NCBI RefSeq assembly: GCF_030247185.1 | Contig: NC_080572.1 | Coordinates: forward strand, 122,884,928-122,948,927 | Direction: 5' to 3' | DNA from: Malaya genurostris | Taxonomy: Eukaryota; Arthropoda; Insecta; Diptera; Culicidae | DNA: 64,000 nt | Notes under the pieces: model-generated | The model's database searches: none | Seen by the model: only the letters and a program-made list of their open reading frames with translations | What the model was told of the DNA's origin: nothing | Position numbers and translations under genes: made by a program | Shown: positions 10,967-21,066 of the stretch, piece after piece | Position numbering within the stretch: the first letter of the stretch is position 1 | How the letters are laid out: every line of letters begins with the position of its first letter

Positions 10967-11688
10967 TTATGTAGCTAATATCACATGTCAAATCGTCGTG
11001 ATTGTTCTGCTATTGAATTTAATGTTATTAGATTTTGTTGGTTTTCTGTGACATGGTAATCAAAAGACATGGGAAGGAAATGTGAATTTTATACTTGTGG
11101 AAATCGCGAGAGCAGCTGTAGCCGCAGTGACGATATTTCGTTTTTTAAATTTCCGAAAAACAATAAACTGTAAGTAACTTATTATTGTAGAGTTGAATTG
11201 CATTGAATTGCAAAATAAAAATCTATTTCTTAGGTGTTCTTTGTGGGTAAAGGCATGTTGCTCTCCCGAAGCAACTCATGTTTTTGAAACGAACGGAGCC
11301 GAAACTTTTCGAATGAGAAAAATCTGCTCTAATCATTTTGCACCAACTGCATTCAAAAATATTGATAGGAAAAATAAAGGGTAAGTACTTCAATGTTAAT
11401 TCTTGTGTATATTTTAATAGAATAATATAAATTGTAGATTGACGCTTGGTGCGGTACCGTTAACCTGTGAGGGATTTGTAAACAGAAGTAAAGATATTAC
11501 ACCAAAGATGATTTTCGAAAACAAGGATCGAAACCCTGAAATAAAATTGTGGGATCAGAAGTACATTGAAAATGAGAAACTAAATAATGACCAGATTCTC
11601 GCAGACTCTTTCTTGTCAATAGTGTGCCATAGCGATAATTATCATACATTATTAAAAAATGAAGATATAAATCTCAAAGCTTAAAAGT

Positions 11689-12488
11689 ACGGGTGTGTAA
11701 TGTCAGAGACATAACTGGATGTCGTGAATACGAATATGACACGCTTTATTTATGCTTCCGAATTCGAATTGGTAGTTCATCGATTGTTTGAATTGTGAAT
11801 TGAATTGCGCCTACACTAAATTACATATTAGTTACATTAAACATTCTAAAACGCAATTAAATATTATGAAATAAGCAGTATAGTTCTTTATAATAAAAAA
11901 TGGTGACGATTTGAGTTAGTTCAGCACGCAGACTCTGAATTCTAAACCCATATTCCGGAACTAAGCTCTGAAACTTGAAGACCGCCATGACTACCAGAAT
12001 GCTTGCCTTGAAGCCCAGCAAGCGAATGAAAGTTGCTACCTGAGCGTTTGAGGTTTTAACCACGCAGAAGGTGCTCTCTCCGTCGCTGCTGTTTGATGGT
12101 TTAACTCCCACGACGTCTGCTTCCATCGAACGCACGAAAAGAAATGATCGATTTTCATCACGGTTCCCCTTTTATACGCATTCAGTTGAAGATATGTGCC
12201 TGACTACCCCAAAATCGTCGTCCTTGCGCGAAAAACCCAAGCGAAAGTAAAGAGTTTTCCGCATTATTTTGAAATTTTGAGAAAACTTAATTTTTGAGTT
12301 GTTTGTGGTTATCTCACACTGTTCAAAATATTATCCTAAATTCCTGATCATATTTTTGATGAAATTGTGAAAGAAGTATGTTGCTACCATTAATACAAGT
12401 CGAGATATTCACGATTAAGTTCTGCCCATTCTTCCATATGGCTAATTTTGAAAAGGCACCCCATAGTAAAGTAAGTCGTATTCACGAC
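11689..12488. mobile_element. 800-bp insertion in the inner P-like transposase gene
   Basis: The sequence is absent from the outer copy, where the flanks are continuous (see the minus strand near 17874). It is bounded by a 6-bp duplication AAAAGT (11683-11688 and 12489-12494). A 13-bp inverted pair, GTCGTGAATACGA, lies about 33 bp inside the left end and at the right end. The minus strand has a TATAAAA near 12175 and an unidentified 92-codon ORF (12135-11857). I do not recognise the family. Confidence 0.75.
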
Positions 12489-12948
12489 AAAAGTCAATAC
12501 AGTTTTTGTCAACTGATTGTTTTCATGACATTGACATTGTCAAAGAAGAAATTCTGGATGATGAACAAATTGCCACAGAGTTACCTTTGTTACAGAAAAC
12601 CACCATTTACAAAGAGCTTTCGGAAGTATTAACCAGTAAAACAGACGGTCTTGAGGCTTCTTGTCATTCTATATATGACCATGTTCAACAAGTTGCCAAT
12701 GACAACACACTGAACAATATATCGATGTATGAAAACCATAAAAACACGTTCAACGATGACAGCGAATCGTGGAATAAAACTAAAAGATGGAAACATGGTA
12801 TACAAAATGAAAAGAAAACTATTAAAATCCTTAAGGTTAAGCTTAAGTCCGTTCGTCGTCAGCTTTTTGTATCTATGCAAACCAGCAATCGTCGATTAAA
12901 AATGATCAATCGAAGCAAACGTATTTCAATTAAGCTATTAAGTAAGAT

Positions 12949-12955
12949 AAAAAAA
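12949..12955 (+). other. A_AAA_AAA slippery heptamer at a frame change
   Basis: The upstream frame reads ATA AAA AAA TCA TAA and stops. The downstream transposase frame (KSDRKMLGELAEVN) is reached by exactly one -1 step on this run. The outer copy has the same seven bases (T run at 17411-17417). It could be programmed frameshifting, polymerase slippage or a one-base deletion in a common ancestor. Confidence 0.5.
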
Positions 12956-15470
12956 TCATAAGACAAAAATCTGATAGAAAAATGCTCGGGGAATTGGCTG
13001 AGGTTAATCCCATAGTAAAAGATTCATTGCTTAATGCAGTGCGACGCCCAGCGGCTCGTCGTTATCATTCAGCTACGATGAAATTCGCAGCTGGAGTGTA
13101 TCTAAATGGACCTCGTACTTACCGGTATACAAGAAACTCAAAGCAAATAATGTTACCACACAAAAACAGTGTATACAATTTTAATCGAAACATTCGTTTA
13201 AAGCCAGGGTTGGACGGAGCAATCTTGAATCGAATGAAAACTAAAATTAAGTGGCTGCGAACTAAACAGAACAAATCAGTAATGATCTCCCTAGGTGGAA
13301 TGTCTGTTAAATCAGAACTGACTTATTGTGCTAAGTCCGACACGTTCTATGGATTTTCGGATTACGGCATTGTAAAGAAGGTCGAAAGGAATGATCCTAC
13401 AAAACTGGCAACTCAAGCAGTTGTAATAATGGTCTCTGGGATATACAGTAGATTCAAGCAGGTGTGTAAAATAATTATTTATACAACTTGTTTTGTTTTA
13501 ATTTTAGTTCCATGAATTTTATCTTCAGCCTGTTGGATATTTTCTTGCTCACAATACCCTTGGAAGTGAAATTCAAATGAAGCTCACAAGAAAAAGTATT
13601 ATTGCTATTCGTGATACCGGACTCATACCGATAGCTCTGGTGATGGACCAGTCTACAACAAATCAAAAAATGATTCGTGAAGCTGGCGGAACTGCTGAAC
13701 ACCCAATAATACAAGTTGACAACGAAAATATAGCCGTTATGTTTGATCCACCTCATTTGTTGAAAAATGCACGAAATGCACTTTATAAGTACAACGCTGT
13801 ATTCGAAGACCAGATAGCCTCATTTAATCACATCAAGCTTCTTTTTGAAACTGATGTGGCATCCACGTTGCGTTTAGCTCCCAAACTTCTTTATAAAGCT
13901 ATTCAACTTCCACCGTTTTCGAAAATGAATGTTTCTATAGCAACACGTACGTTAAGCGAATCATGTGCTATTGCCATTCGACATTATGTGGAAAAAGGAT
14001 CACTACCAACAGCAGCACTACAATCAGCGTCTTTTATCGCACTCCACGATAAACTATTCGATACATTCAATTCGAAAGAACGTTAAGTGAATTCAATTGG
14101 CAAGGTAAATGGAAATATTGTTATTTTGAAACCAACCTATCTAGACCAGATCTATGCAAGCTAACATTATTAAAAAATCATTCAAAGTTTCGATCGAGCA
14201 GTGGTTCTAGTTTGCATTCAATATATGACAGAATACCAGTTGTCCTAACCACATTTATTACTTCAGCCTTACAGAACTCCAATAACAGACAATTCTGTGC
14301 ATCTTAAATTTCTAGAGGAAACACAACGAGTCTTCAAGACAATGTACTATACTGTAAATACGTGCTTCAACATTAAAACAGTAAAAAAAATTTGGGCCTA
14401 TTCGAACTCATTACTTATACCAAATATATTAATTTTTTTCAGGCAAAAAAATTGTCCAGAGCACTAACTAGTGCCCAAAATCGTCCGGTATACCTTAAAG
14501 GTTTTATAGAGAACATCAACGCTTTGAAGTGGATTTGGAACACGCTAAATGAACAATACAGCTGCAATTATCTATGCACAAACCCACTGTGCCAGGACTG
14601 CTTGGAGAACTGTTTTTTCTGAAATTCGACGCCGTTGTGGGTTTAATGAAGCTCCTAATGCTTTCCAATTTTGCACTGCATTTAAATATGCCATGATATC
14701 ATCCAGTAAATCACGTAACATCTCCAATGATGGTATGAATTGTGAAACTTTCACGGCGGTGTCAAACACTCCCACATTTGATTTCGAACCATTAAATGTT
14801 GATGCACCCTATCAGTTCCTCGCGAAGGACATAAACGCATTGATATATATATCATTGGAGCAGCAGTTCATAAACTGCCTCATGCAAGATGTCGTTCAGT
14901 GTTGAAAATTGAACAGGATAACGCTTCCTCGCATAATGAAGATTACGCTTTTTGCTAATTAAAATCTCAATTTTCTTTTCGTCAGATTAACATTCCTAAC
15001 AACAAACTGTATGATATTGGGTTAGTTTCATTTGCCGTATTTAAACAAAAATTGAAGAAAAATTTATATGAAAATAGAAAACATGTTAAATTGCGAATGA
15101 AACAATATGTCAAATACGAAAGCTTCGGAACCTCAGTTTGCAAATCATGTTTTACCAAATTAATGGATTGTATTTTTAATACGTTTATTAAGGGATTTTT
15201 AAAAGAGACTCACTTCAGGAACAAAATAACAGCGAATAATAAGCGTCGGCAGAAACGCAACCGCAAAGCTGTTTGCATGAATTTGTACGAATTTATTTAG
15301 AAAGCTCCCGTACTCTTGTTAATTAATAAAAATACAATGAATTTGTGCGCATTTTTACTTATTTTATATCTAAGCTCTTCCATCTGAAAAGTACGACTGA
15401 AAACATCGATACCGAATTCCTAAAATTGAAAATTAACGTCGATCTACTGATCTTGCTTGTCTCCTTGCCT

Positions 15471-15614
15471 ATTCGCCCTTATTCTGAATAACGTCGTATC
15501 GGTTTTTCGCTCGTATTTCATTTGTATTCCCCATAACGCTAGCAAAATCAAAGGTAGCTATGATTCGATCGAACCACATTCATCAATACGTCGTTATTCA
15601 GAATAAGGGCGAAT
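15471..15614. repeat. 29-bp inverted repeat within the P-like 3' region (inner copy)
   Basis: Arms 15471-15499 and 15586-15614 pair with about one mismatch. This is the same structure as at 2784-2927 in the outer copy. Confidence 0.85.
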
Positions 15615-16570
15615 ATCTAAAGATTTTACGAAAGGTTCAATCCTAGTACTCGTTCTCTACGTACCAAATCCGCCATTCAACACAGGTTCTTATTGTGACA
15701 TTCAGATCTTTATATACAATCCGATTCTGTATTCCGATCGAATCGGAATATTTAAATCGAATTAAATTTGTAATCTGTATTTCGATTGAGTTCGAGTTTT
15801 TCATACAACATTACTTGCGTTTAATGATATCGGGAGAAACAAGTAATTGGTAATAGTGTTGCTAATATAGCTCATCTTGATAATTTTTCTTGTCATATGA
15901 ATGTTACACTATTCTCCAATGTACAGTTATTTGCATTCGTAATGGCTTGCGTGTTTGATGGAAGTGATTCTTCTGATGAATTAGATAACGGGAACTGGAT
16001 GTGAATTGTGATGAAATCCTTCGCCATGGAATATTATCATTCAAAATAAGATTGACGTACACTGCCATAGTCGGTTTGAAAACGGTAGGCATCGGATCGC
16101 CATTGGTAAAAAACAGTTTCGGTTTATTGATTTTTATGCAATGTAGTTTCCATTCGAGGAACAAAGAGCCGGAATGCTTTCGAGTTCTGTCAACTGCAGT
16201 GAATTTGCGATTCAGTGCATATTGTTTGCTTTGTAACAATCAATCCAACCAGCTTTATCAGCCTGGAAAAAAATCAATCTAAATCATTAAATCACAAATT
16301 GATTATTGAAAATCACCTCCTAAGCATCTACTCCACAAACATGTTACTAAATGTTGGATATTCGATTCGATTTTCCAACTACTGTGGAAAGAAAATTTGT
16401 GCTATAGAAAAATAACCTCTGTTATCGTTCCGGAACGAAGAGGAACGTTCTGAAATATTGAGGCTGTGACCGAGGCGAACAGTCGAGTAGGTGGCAGTAG
16501 TGAGCCCAACGTACAGCAAATTTAAAATTTACACAGGAATTTGTTCGAGCCTGTATATCTGTTATCTGTG

Positions 16571-18775
16571 GTTGTACTTATAAAGTGCATTTCGTGCATT
16601 TTTCAACAAATGGGGTGGATCAAACATAACGGCTATATTTTCGTTGTCAACTTGTATTATTGGGTGTTCAGCAGTTCCGCCAGCTTCACGAATCATTTTT
16701 TGATTTGTTGTAGACTGGTCCATCACCAGAGCTATCGGTATGAGTCCGGTATCACGAATAGCAATAATACTTTTTCTTGTGAGCTTCATTTGAATTTCAC
16801 TTCCAAGGGTATTGTGAGCAAGAAAATATCCAACAGGCTGAAGATAAAATTCATGGAACTAAAATTAAAACAAAACAAGTTGTATAAATAATTATTTTAC
16901 ACACCTGCTTGAATCTACTGTATATCCCAGAGACCATTATTACAACTGCTTGAGTTGCCAGTTTTGTAGGATCATTCCTTTCGACCTTCTTTACAATGCC
17001 GTAATCCGAAAATCCATAGAACGTGTCGGACTTAGCACAATAAGTCAGTTCTGATTTAACAGACATTCCATCTAGGCAGATCATTACTAATTTGTTCTGT
17101 TTAGTTCGCAGCCACTTAATTTTAGTTTTCATTCGATTCAAGATTGCTCTGTCCAACCCTGGCTTTAAACGAATGTTTCGATTAAAATTGTATACACTGT
17201 TTTTGTGTGGTAACATTATTTGCTTTGAGTTTCTTGTATACCGGTAAGTACGAGGTCCATTTAGATTCACTCCAGCTGCGAATTTCATCGTAGCTGGATG
17301 ATAACGACGAGCCGCTGGGCGTCGCACTGCATTAAGCAATGAATCTTTTACTATGGGATTAACCTCAGCCAATTCCCCGAGCATTTTTCTATCAGATTTT
17401 TGTCTTATGATTTTTTTATCTTACTTAATAGCTTAATTGAAATACGTTTGCTTCGATTGATCATTTTTAATCGACGATTGCTGGTTTGAATAGATACAAA
17501 AAGCCGACGACGAACGGACTTAAGCTTAACCTTAAGGATTTTAATAGTTTTCTTTTCATTTTGTATACCATGTTTCCATCTTTTAGTTTTATTCCACGAT
17601 TCGCTGTCATCGTTGAACGTGTTTTTATGGTTTTCATACATCGATATATTTTTCATAGTGTTATCATTGGCAACTTGTTGAACTTGGTCATATATAGAAT
17701 GACAAGAAGCCTCAAGACCGTCTGTTTTACTGGTTAATACTTCCGAAAGCTCGTTGTTAATGGTGGTTTTCTGTAACGAAGGTAACTCTGTGGCAATTTG
17801 TTCATCATCCAGAATTTCTTCTTTGACAATGTCAATGTCATGAAAACAATCAGTTGACAAAAACTGTATTGACTTTTAAGCTTTGAGATTTATATCTTCA
17901 TTTTTTAATAATGTATAATAATTATCGCTATGGCACACTATTGACAAGAAAGAGTCTGCGAGAATCTGGTCATTATTTAGTTTTTCATTTTCAATGTACT
18001 TCTGATCCCACAATTTTATTTCAGGGTTTCGATCCTTGTTTTCGAAAATCATCTTTGGTGTAATATCTTTACTTCTGTTTACAAATCCCTCACAGGTTAA
18101 CGGTACCGCACCAAGCGTCAATCTACAATTTATATTATTCTATTAAAATATACACAGGAATTAACATTGAAGTACTTACCCTTTATTTTTCCTATCAATA
18201 TTTTTGAATGCAGTTGGTGCAAAATGGTTAGAGCAGATTTTTCCCATTCGAAAAGCTTCGGCTCCGTTCGTTTCAAAAACATGAGTTGCTTCGGGAGAGC
18301 AACATGCCTTTACCCACAAAGAACACCTAAGAAATAGATTTTTATTATGCAATTCAATGCAATTCAACTCTACAATAATAAGTTACTTACAGTTTATTGT
18401 TTTCGGAAATTTTAAAAACGAAATATCGTCACTGCGGCTACAGCTGCTCTCGCGATTTCCACAAGTATAAAATTCACATTTCCTTCCCATGTCTTTTGAT
18501 TACCATGTCACAGAAAACAACAAAATCTAATAACGTTAAATTCAATAGCAGAACAATCACGACGATTTGACATGTGATATTAAGCTACATAAAAACAAAT
18601 TGGCTTGATTGAAATCTGACCCCTGGAACACATAATGACAAACAAATTGGCGTGATTGAAATCTGACCCCTGGAACACATATTGGCGATCGCGGCGACAT
18701 CTGCAAGTGTTCGCCACACTGAAGAGCAAATTTTACACATAGCCCATATGTGAGCCTGTATATCTGTTTTCTGTG
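16571..18775 (-). mobile_element. Outer P-like element, 5' half (right segment)
   Basis: On the minus strand this runs from the 5' terminal repeat (CACAGAAAACAG at 18775) to the point where the inner copy inserted. It keeps the subterminal 39-bp repeats and lacks the 800-bp insertion, so it shows the undisturbed sequence at that site. It is a close inverted copy of 10784-13793. Confidence 0.92.
16578..18490 (-). pseudogene. P-like transposase gene, 5' part (outer copy)
   Basis: Blocks on the minus strand match the inner copy: the THAP start near 18490 (with a one-base loss in the first exon), the second THAP exon near 18323-18177 (FRMGKICSNHF), GAVPLTC and onward near 18119-17876, the coiled coil 17860-17405, the core 17384-16905, and 16859-16578 ending at NALYKYN where the inner element entered. 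It shares the TAA after LKA and the A7 frame change with the inner copy. The rest of the gene lies at 10604-10783 and 1571-4413. It cannot be functional. Confidence 0.85.
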
Positions 18776-19586
18776 GTCGATACTTCGCCTTTATCCATCG
18801 AAGTTCGATAAGTTTTTTTTTTTCATCAAAATATTTTAAGCAAATTTCAAGCTTCGTCTGTAGCCACCGAAGCTCCATATAAGCAAATTCCAATAGTACT
18901 TTTTTTTTAATAGTTCCGATACACGAAAAGCATTGTTTCATCCATTACTTACTTTCTGGGAATCACTACTGCGCCATTGTCGTGAATCGCCGTGCCCTCT
19001 CTGTCCAGATGCTGCTGTTGGATGGTTTGGTCCCTCTTTGTTTCCGTCGGCCGTTTCCTTTTTGGCTGTTTTCCCGTATCGTCGCATTTCCGTGAATCAC
19101 AACCGCTGTCTTCGTAGCTCGCCATAATGCTGCCGTGTAGCTGATCCCAAGTGTTGCTGTTGTCCTCTCAGGTCCAATAGATGGTTTCCAGTTAGATGCT
19201 GCTGCTTCAAAATTATCCGCAAGAATGCCCGTTCCAGTTGAAACACACAATTTTTTATAGGCAAGCTGCCCTATCGGCATAATAGTTGTTCCTCGTTCAA
19301 TTCAGGTAGAAACTAGTTCACTGCTACAAGGAAGAGAGAGAAACTAGATCTCGCTCTGTCAATTTAGTGCACGGAAAAGATTTGTACCGTTTTGTTTTCG
19401 GATGACGATAAGACATTGTTTTGTTTTAGTTATTTTATTTCTCTTCTACAGTTACGTCGTGGAAGTAGTAATTATTACTTTCAAATCAATTTTCCTCTGA
19501 ACCTATTTTTGATTCTGATATCAATTTATACTATTGAATATATTGAATATATATAAAAATCGTTGTAAATGACTACTGCTGTTGGA
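18776..19586. other. Unassigned spacer with an unrecognised minus-strand ORF
   Basis: The stretch holds an ORF of 104 codons at 19280-18966 on the minus strand, preceded by TATAAAA on that strand near 19262. It contains KPSNSS, which also occurs in the ORF of the 800-bp insertion at 11689-12488, but the likeness is short. I do not recognise a product. The rest is AT-rich. Confidence 0.3.
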
Positions 19587-19850
19587 AATTCTCGGTTAAT
19601 TTTTCAAAAGGGCGTATAAGCAAGTGACAGTTTCTCTTTGTTTACTTTCTCTTCTATTAATTACCTAGCGGTTCCCACGTTTATCACTCAACTCTTTGCA
19701 TGAAATGATACCCGAAACTTTCGACTTTCAAACAGAATAGTTATATGAAAGAAAATATTTTTAATCACATCACAATCATCGAAAGAGAGAGTGATAAAAG
19801 AGAAACTGTCACTTGCTTATACGCCCTAATGAAAAATCAACCGAGAATTC
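19587..19850. mobile_element. MITE-like foldback element with about 55-60 bp arms
   Basis: The left arm (AATTCTCGGTTAATTTTTCA... GGGCGTATAAGCAAGTGACA) and the reversed right arm ending at 19850 pair over more than 50 bp with few mismatches. There is no coding capacity. A core motif, GACAGTTTCTCTTTGTTTAC, recurs at 62424-62578. Confidence 0.8.
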
Positions 19851-19899
19851 TGAAGAAGAATCTTATCTTAGTTTCTTTTTTCATATACGGATGTCACTA

Positions 19900-20531
19900 C
19901 CCGCATAGCGTTTTGGCTACCTGGGCAGCCATGGCCACCAGACGGCTACCAAAGTTGATTCAGTGACGGTTGTCGAATCCTATTTGACAAAACAATGTCG
20001 CCTGTATCTAAGTTAGCCGAGCGTTTTTATCTTCTCACCTTCGCTGAAAATGTCAAAGATTTCAATGTGGAAAAATCCTGGTGGATACGGTTGTATCGTT
20101 TGAGTTGTATAACTGCCAGCGGTGAGGCAGTCGGTCACCAGAATGTCTGCCAGCTATATTTTTCCAGCTGGCAGCGTTTAGTCAGCCGTCTGGCAGCCAT
20201 GCGTATGCGGGTACCGGTACCCGCATACGCATGGCTGCCAGATGGCTGACTAAACGCTGCCAGCTGGAAAAATATGGCTGGCAGACATTCTGGTGACCGG
20301 CTGCCTCACCGCTGCCAGGAATACAACTCAAACGATACAACCGTATCCACCAGGATTTTTCCACATTGAAATCTTTGACATTTTCAGCGAAGGTGAGAAG
20401 ATAAAAACGCTCGGCTAACTTGGATACAGGCGACTTTGTTTTGTCAAATTGGATTTGACAACCGTAACTGAATCAATTTTGGTAGCCTTCTGGTGGCCAT
20501 GGCTGCCCAGGTAGCCAAAACGCTATGCGGG
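19900..20531. mobile_element. 632-bp loop-free palindrome (dimeric MITE), TA flanked
   Basis: The two arms are reverse complements around a centre at 20215/20216 (GTACCGGTAC). The ends are CCCGCATAGCG...CGCTATGCGGG with TA on both sides, as for Tc1/mariner-type duplications. The arm's inner end (CCCGCATACGCATGGCTGCC) resembles its outer end, so each arm looks like one MITE and the whole like a head-to-head dimer. The ORFs in it are mirror shadows. Confidence 0.9.
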
Positions 20532-20533
20532 TA

Positions 20534-21066
20534 ATTGAGTTTTTCGACAATATGTCAAATGGTATTTCGACTTTCGGCGAAGTTTCCTTTTATTTCTCGC
20601 GTCAGTAAATGTCAAAGTTAGCTGGAAAGTTATTGTTCTTCATCTTTATAATTAGAATTGCGGTGATATATATTCGGTTATTAATGCCTAATAAAACTGT
20701 TGTTCTTTGAAATGTCGCCAAGTTATATGAATACTATTGACACTCAATTTTATTTATTTCTTATATACGGAACTCGAGCTCTGAATCCAATAAATAAATC
20801 CTGTGTTCTCACGCGAATGCAAGAAATCGTGTAGGTTAGTGTCATTTTGGATTATCTTCGCAATACTGTTTCATAAGACGCCATATTAATGTTGATTGTT
20901 GTGCATTAAAGTTGTTTACATCTAGGAAAATTTCTTAATTCTTGGACAGTTTTGTACTGCAATTAAAAATAGTGCACTTGTTCAGGATATTACGAACAGA
21001 ACTGTGAAGTGAATTTTATGTGAACGTATAACAGTTTTTCTCGAATACTGAAAACGGAGCTTCGCG
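20534..21066 (+). promoter_or_regulatory. Upstream region and 5' UTR of the ZAD zinc-finger gene
   Basis: This is AT-rich DNA without an ORF between the palindrome and the start codon at 21067. The promoter must lie here or within the palindrome. No TATA box or initiator stands out. Confidence 0.4.

Larger units (their letters stand above)
11069..15300 (+). pseudogene. P-like transposase gene, degraded (inner copy)
   Basis: P transposases cut and paste DNA with a THAP DNA-binding domain, a coiled coil and an RNase H-fold core split by a GTP-binding region. Exons read 11069-11169 (MGRKCEFYTC, first THAP cysteines), 11234-11380 (CSNHF, the C-x2-H), 11438-about 11682 (GAVPLTC), 12489-13461 (coiled coil, then core), 13508-14086, about 14260-14350, about 14442-14890 and about 14990-15300 (C-terminus ending LYEFI). 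Breaks: an in-frame TAA at 11680-11682, the 800-bp insertion, a frame change at the A7 run 12949-12955, a stop after NSKER at 14086 and a frame change near 14611. The TAA, the A7 change, the NSKER stop and the T-run change also occur in the outer copy, so they were inherited or are bypassed by splicing or recoding. Confidence 0.85.
10784..16570 (+). mobile_element. Inner P-like (THAP) DNA transposon
   Basis: The 5787-bp element has terminal inverted repeats CACAGA(A/T)AACAGATATACAG at 10784 and, reversed, at 16570. The target duplication GTTGTAC (10777-10783 and 16571-16577) is 7 bp, where classical P elements give 8. It lies inside a minus-strand copy of its own family. It carries a 39-bp direct repeat near the 5' end, a degraded multi-exon transposase gene, an 800-bp foreign insertion at 11689-12488 and a hairpin at 15471-15614. 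Without the insertion it would be about 5.0 kb. Confidence 0.93.

Noticed and set aside
19995..20364. Two mirror-image ORFs sharing the residues SWWIRLYRLSCI
   Set aside because: They are the same sequence read from both arms of the palindrome. No protein family was recognised.
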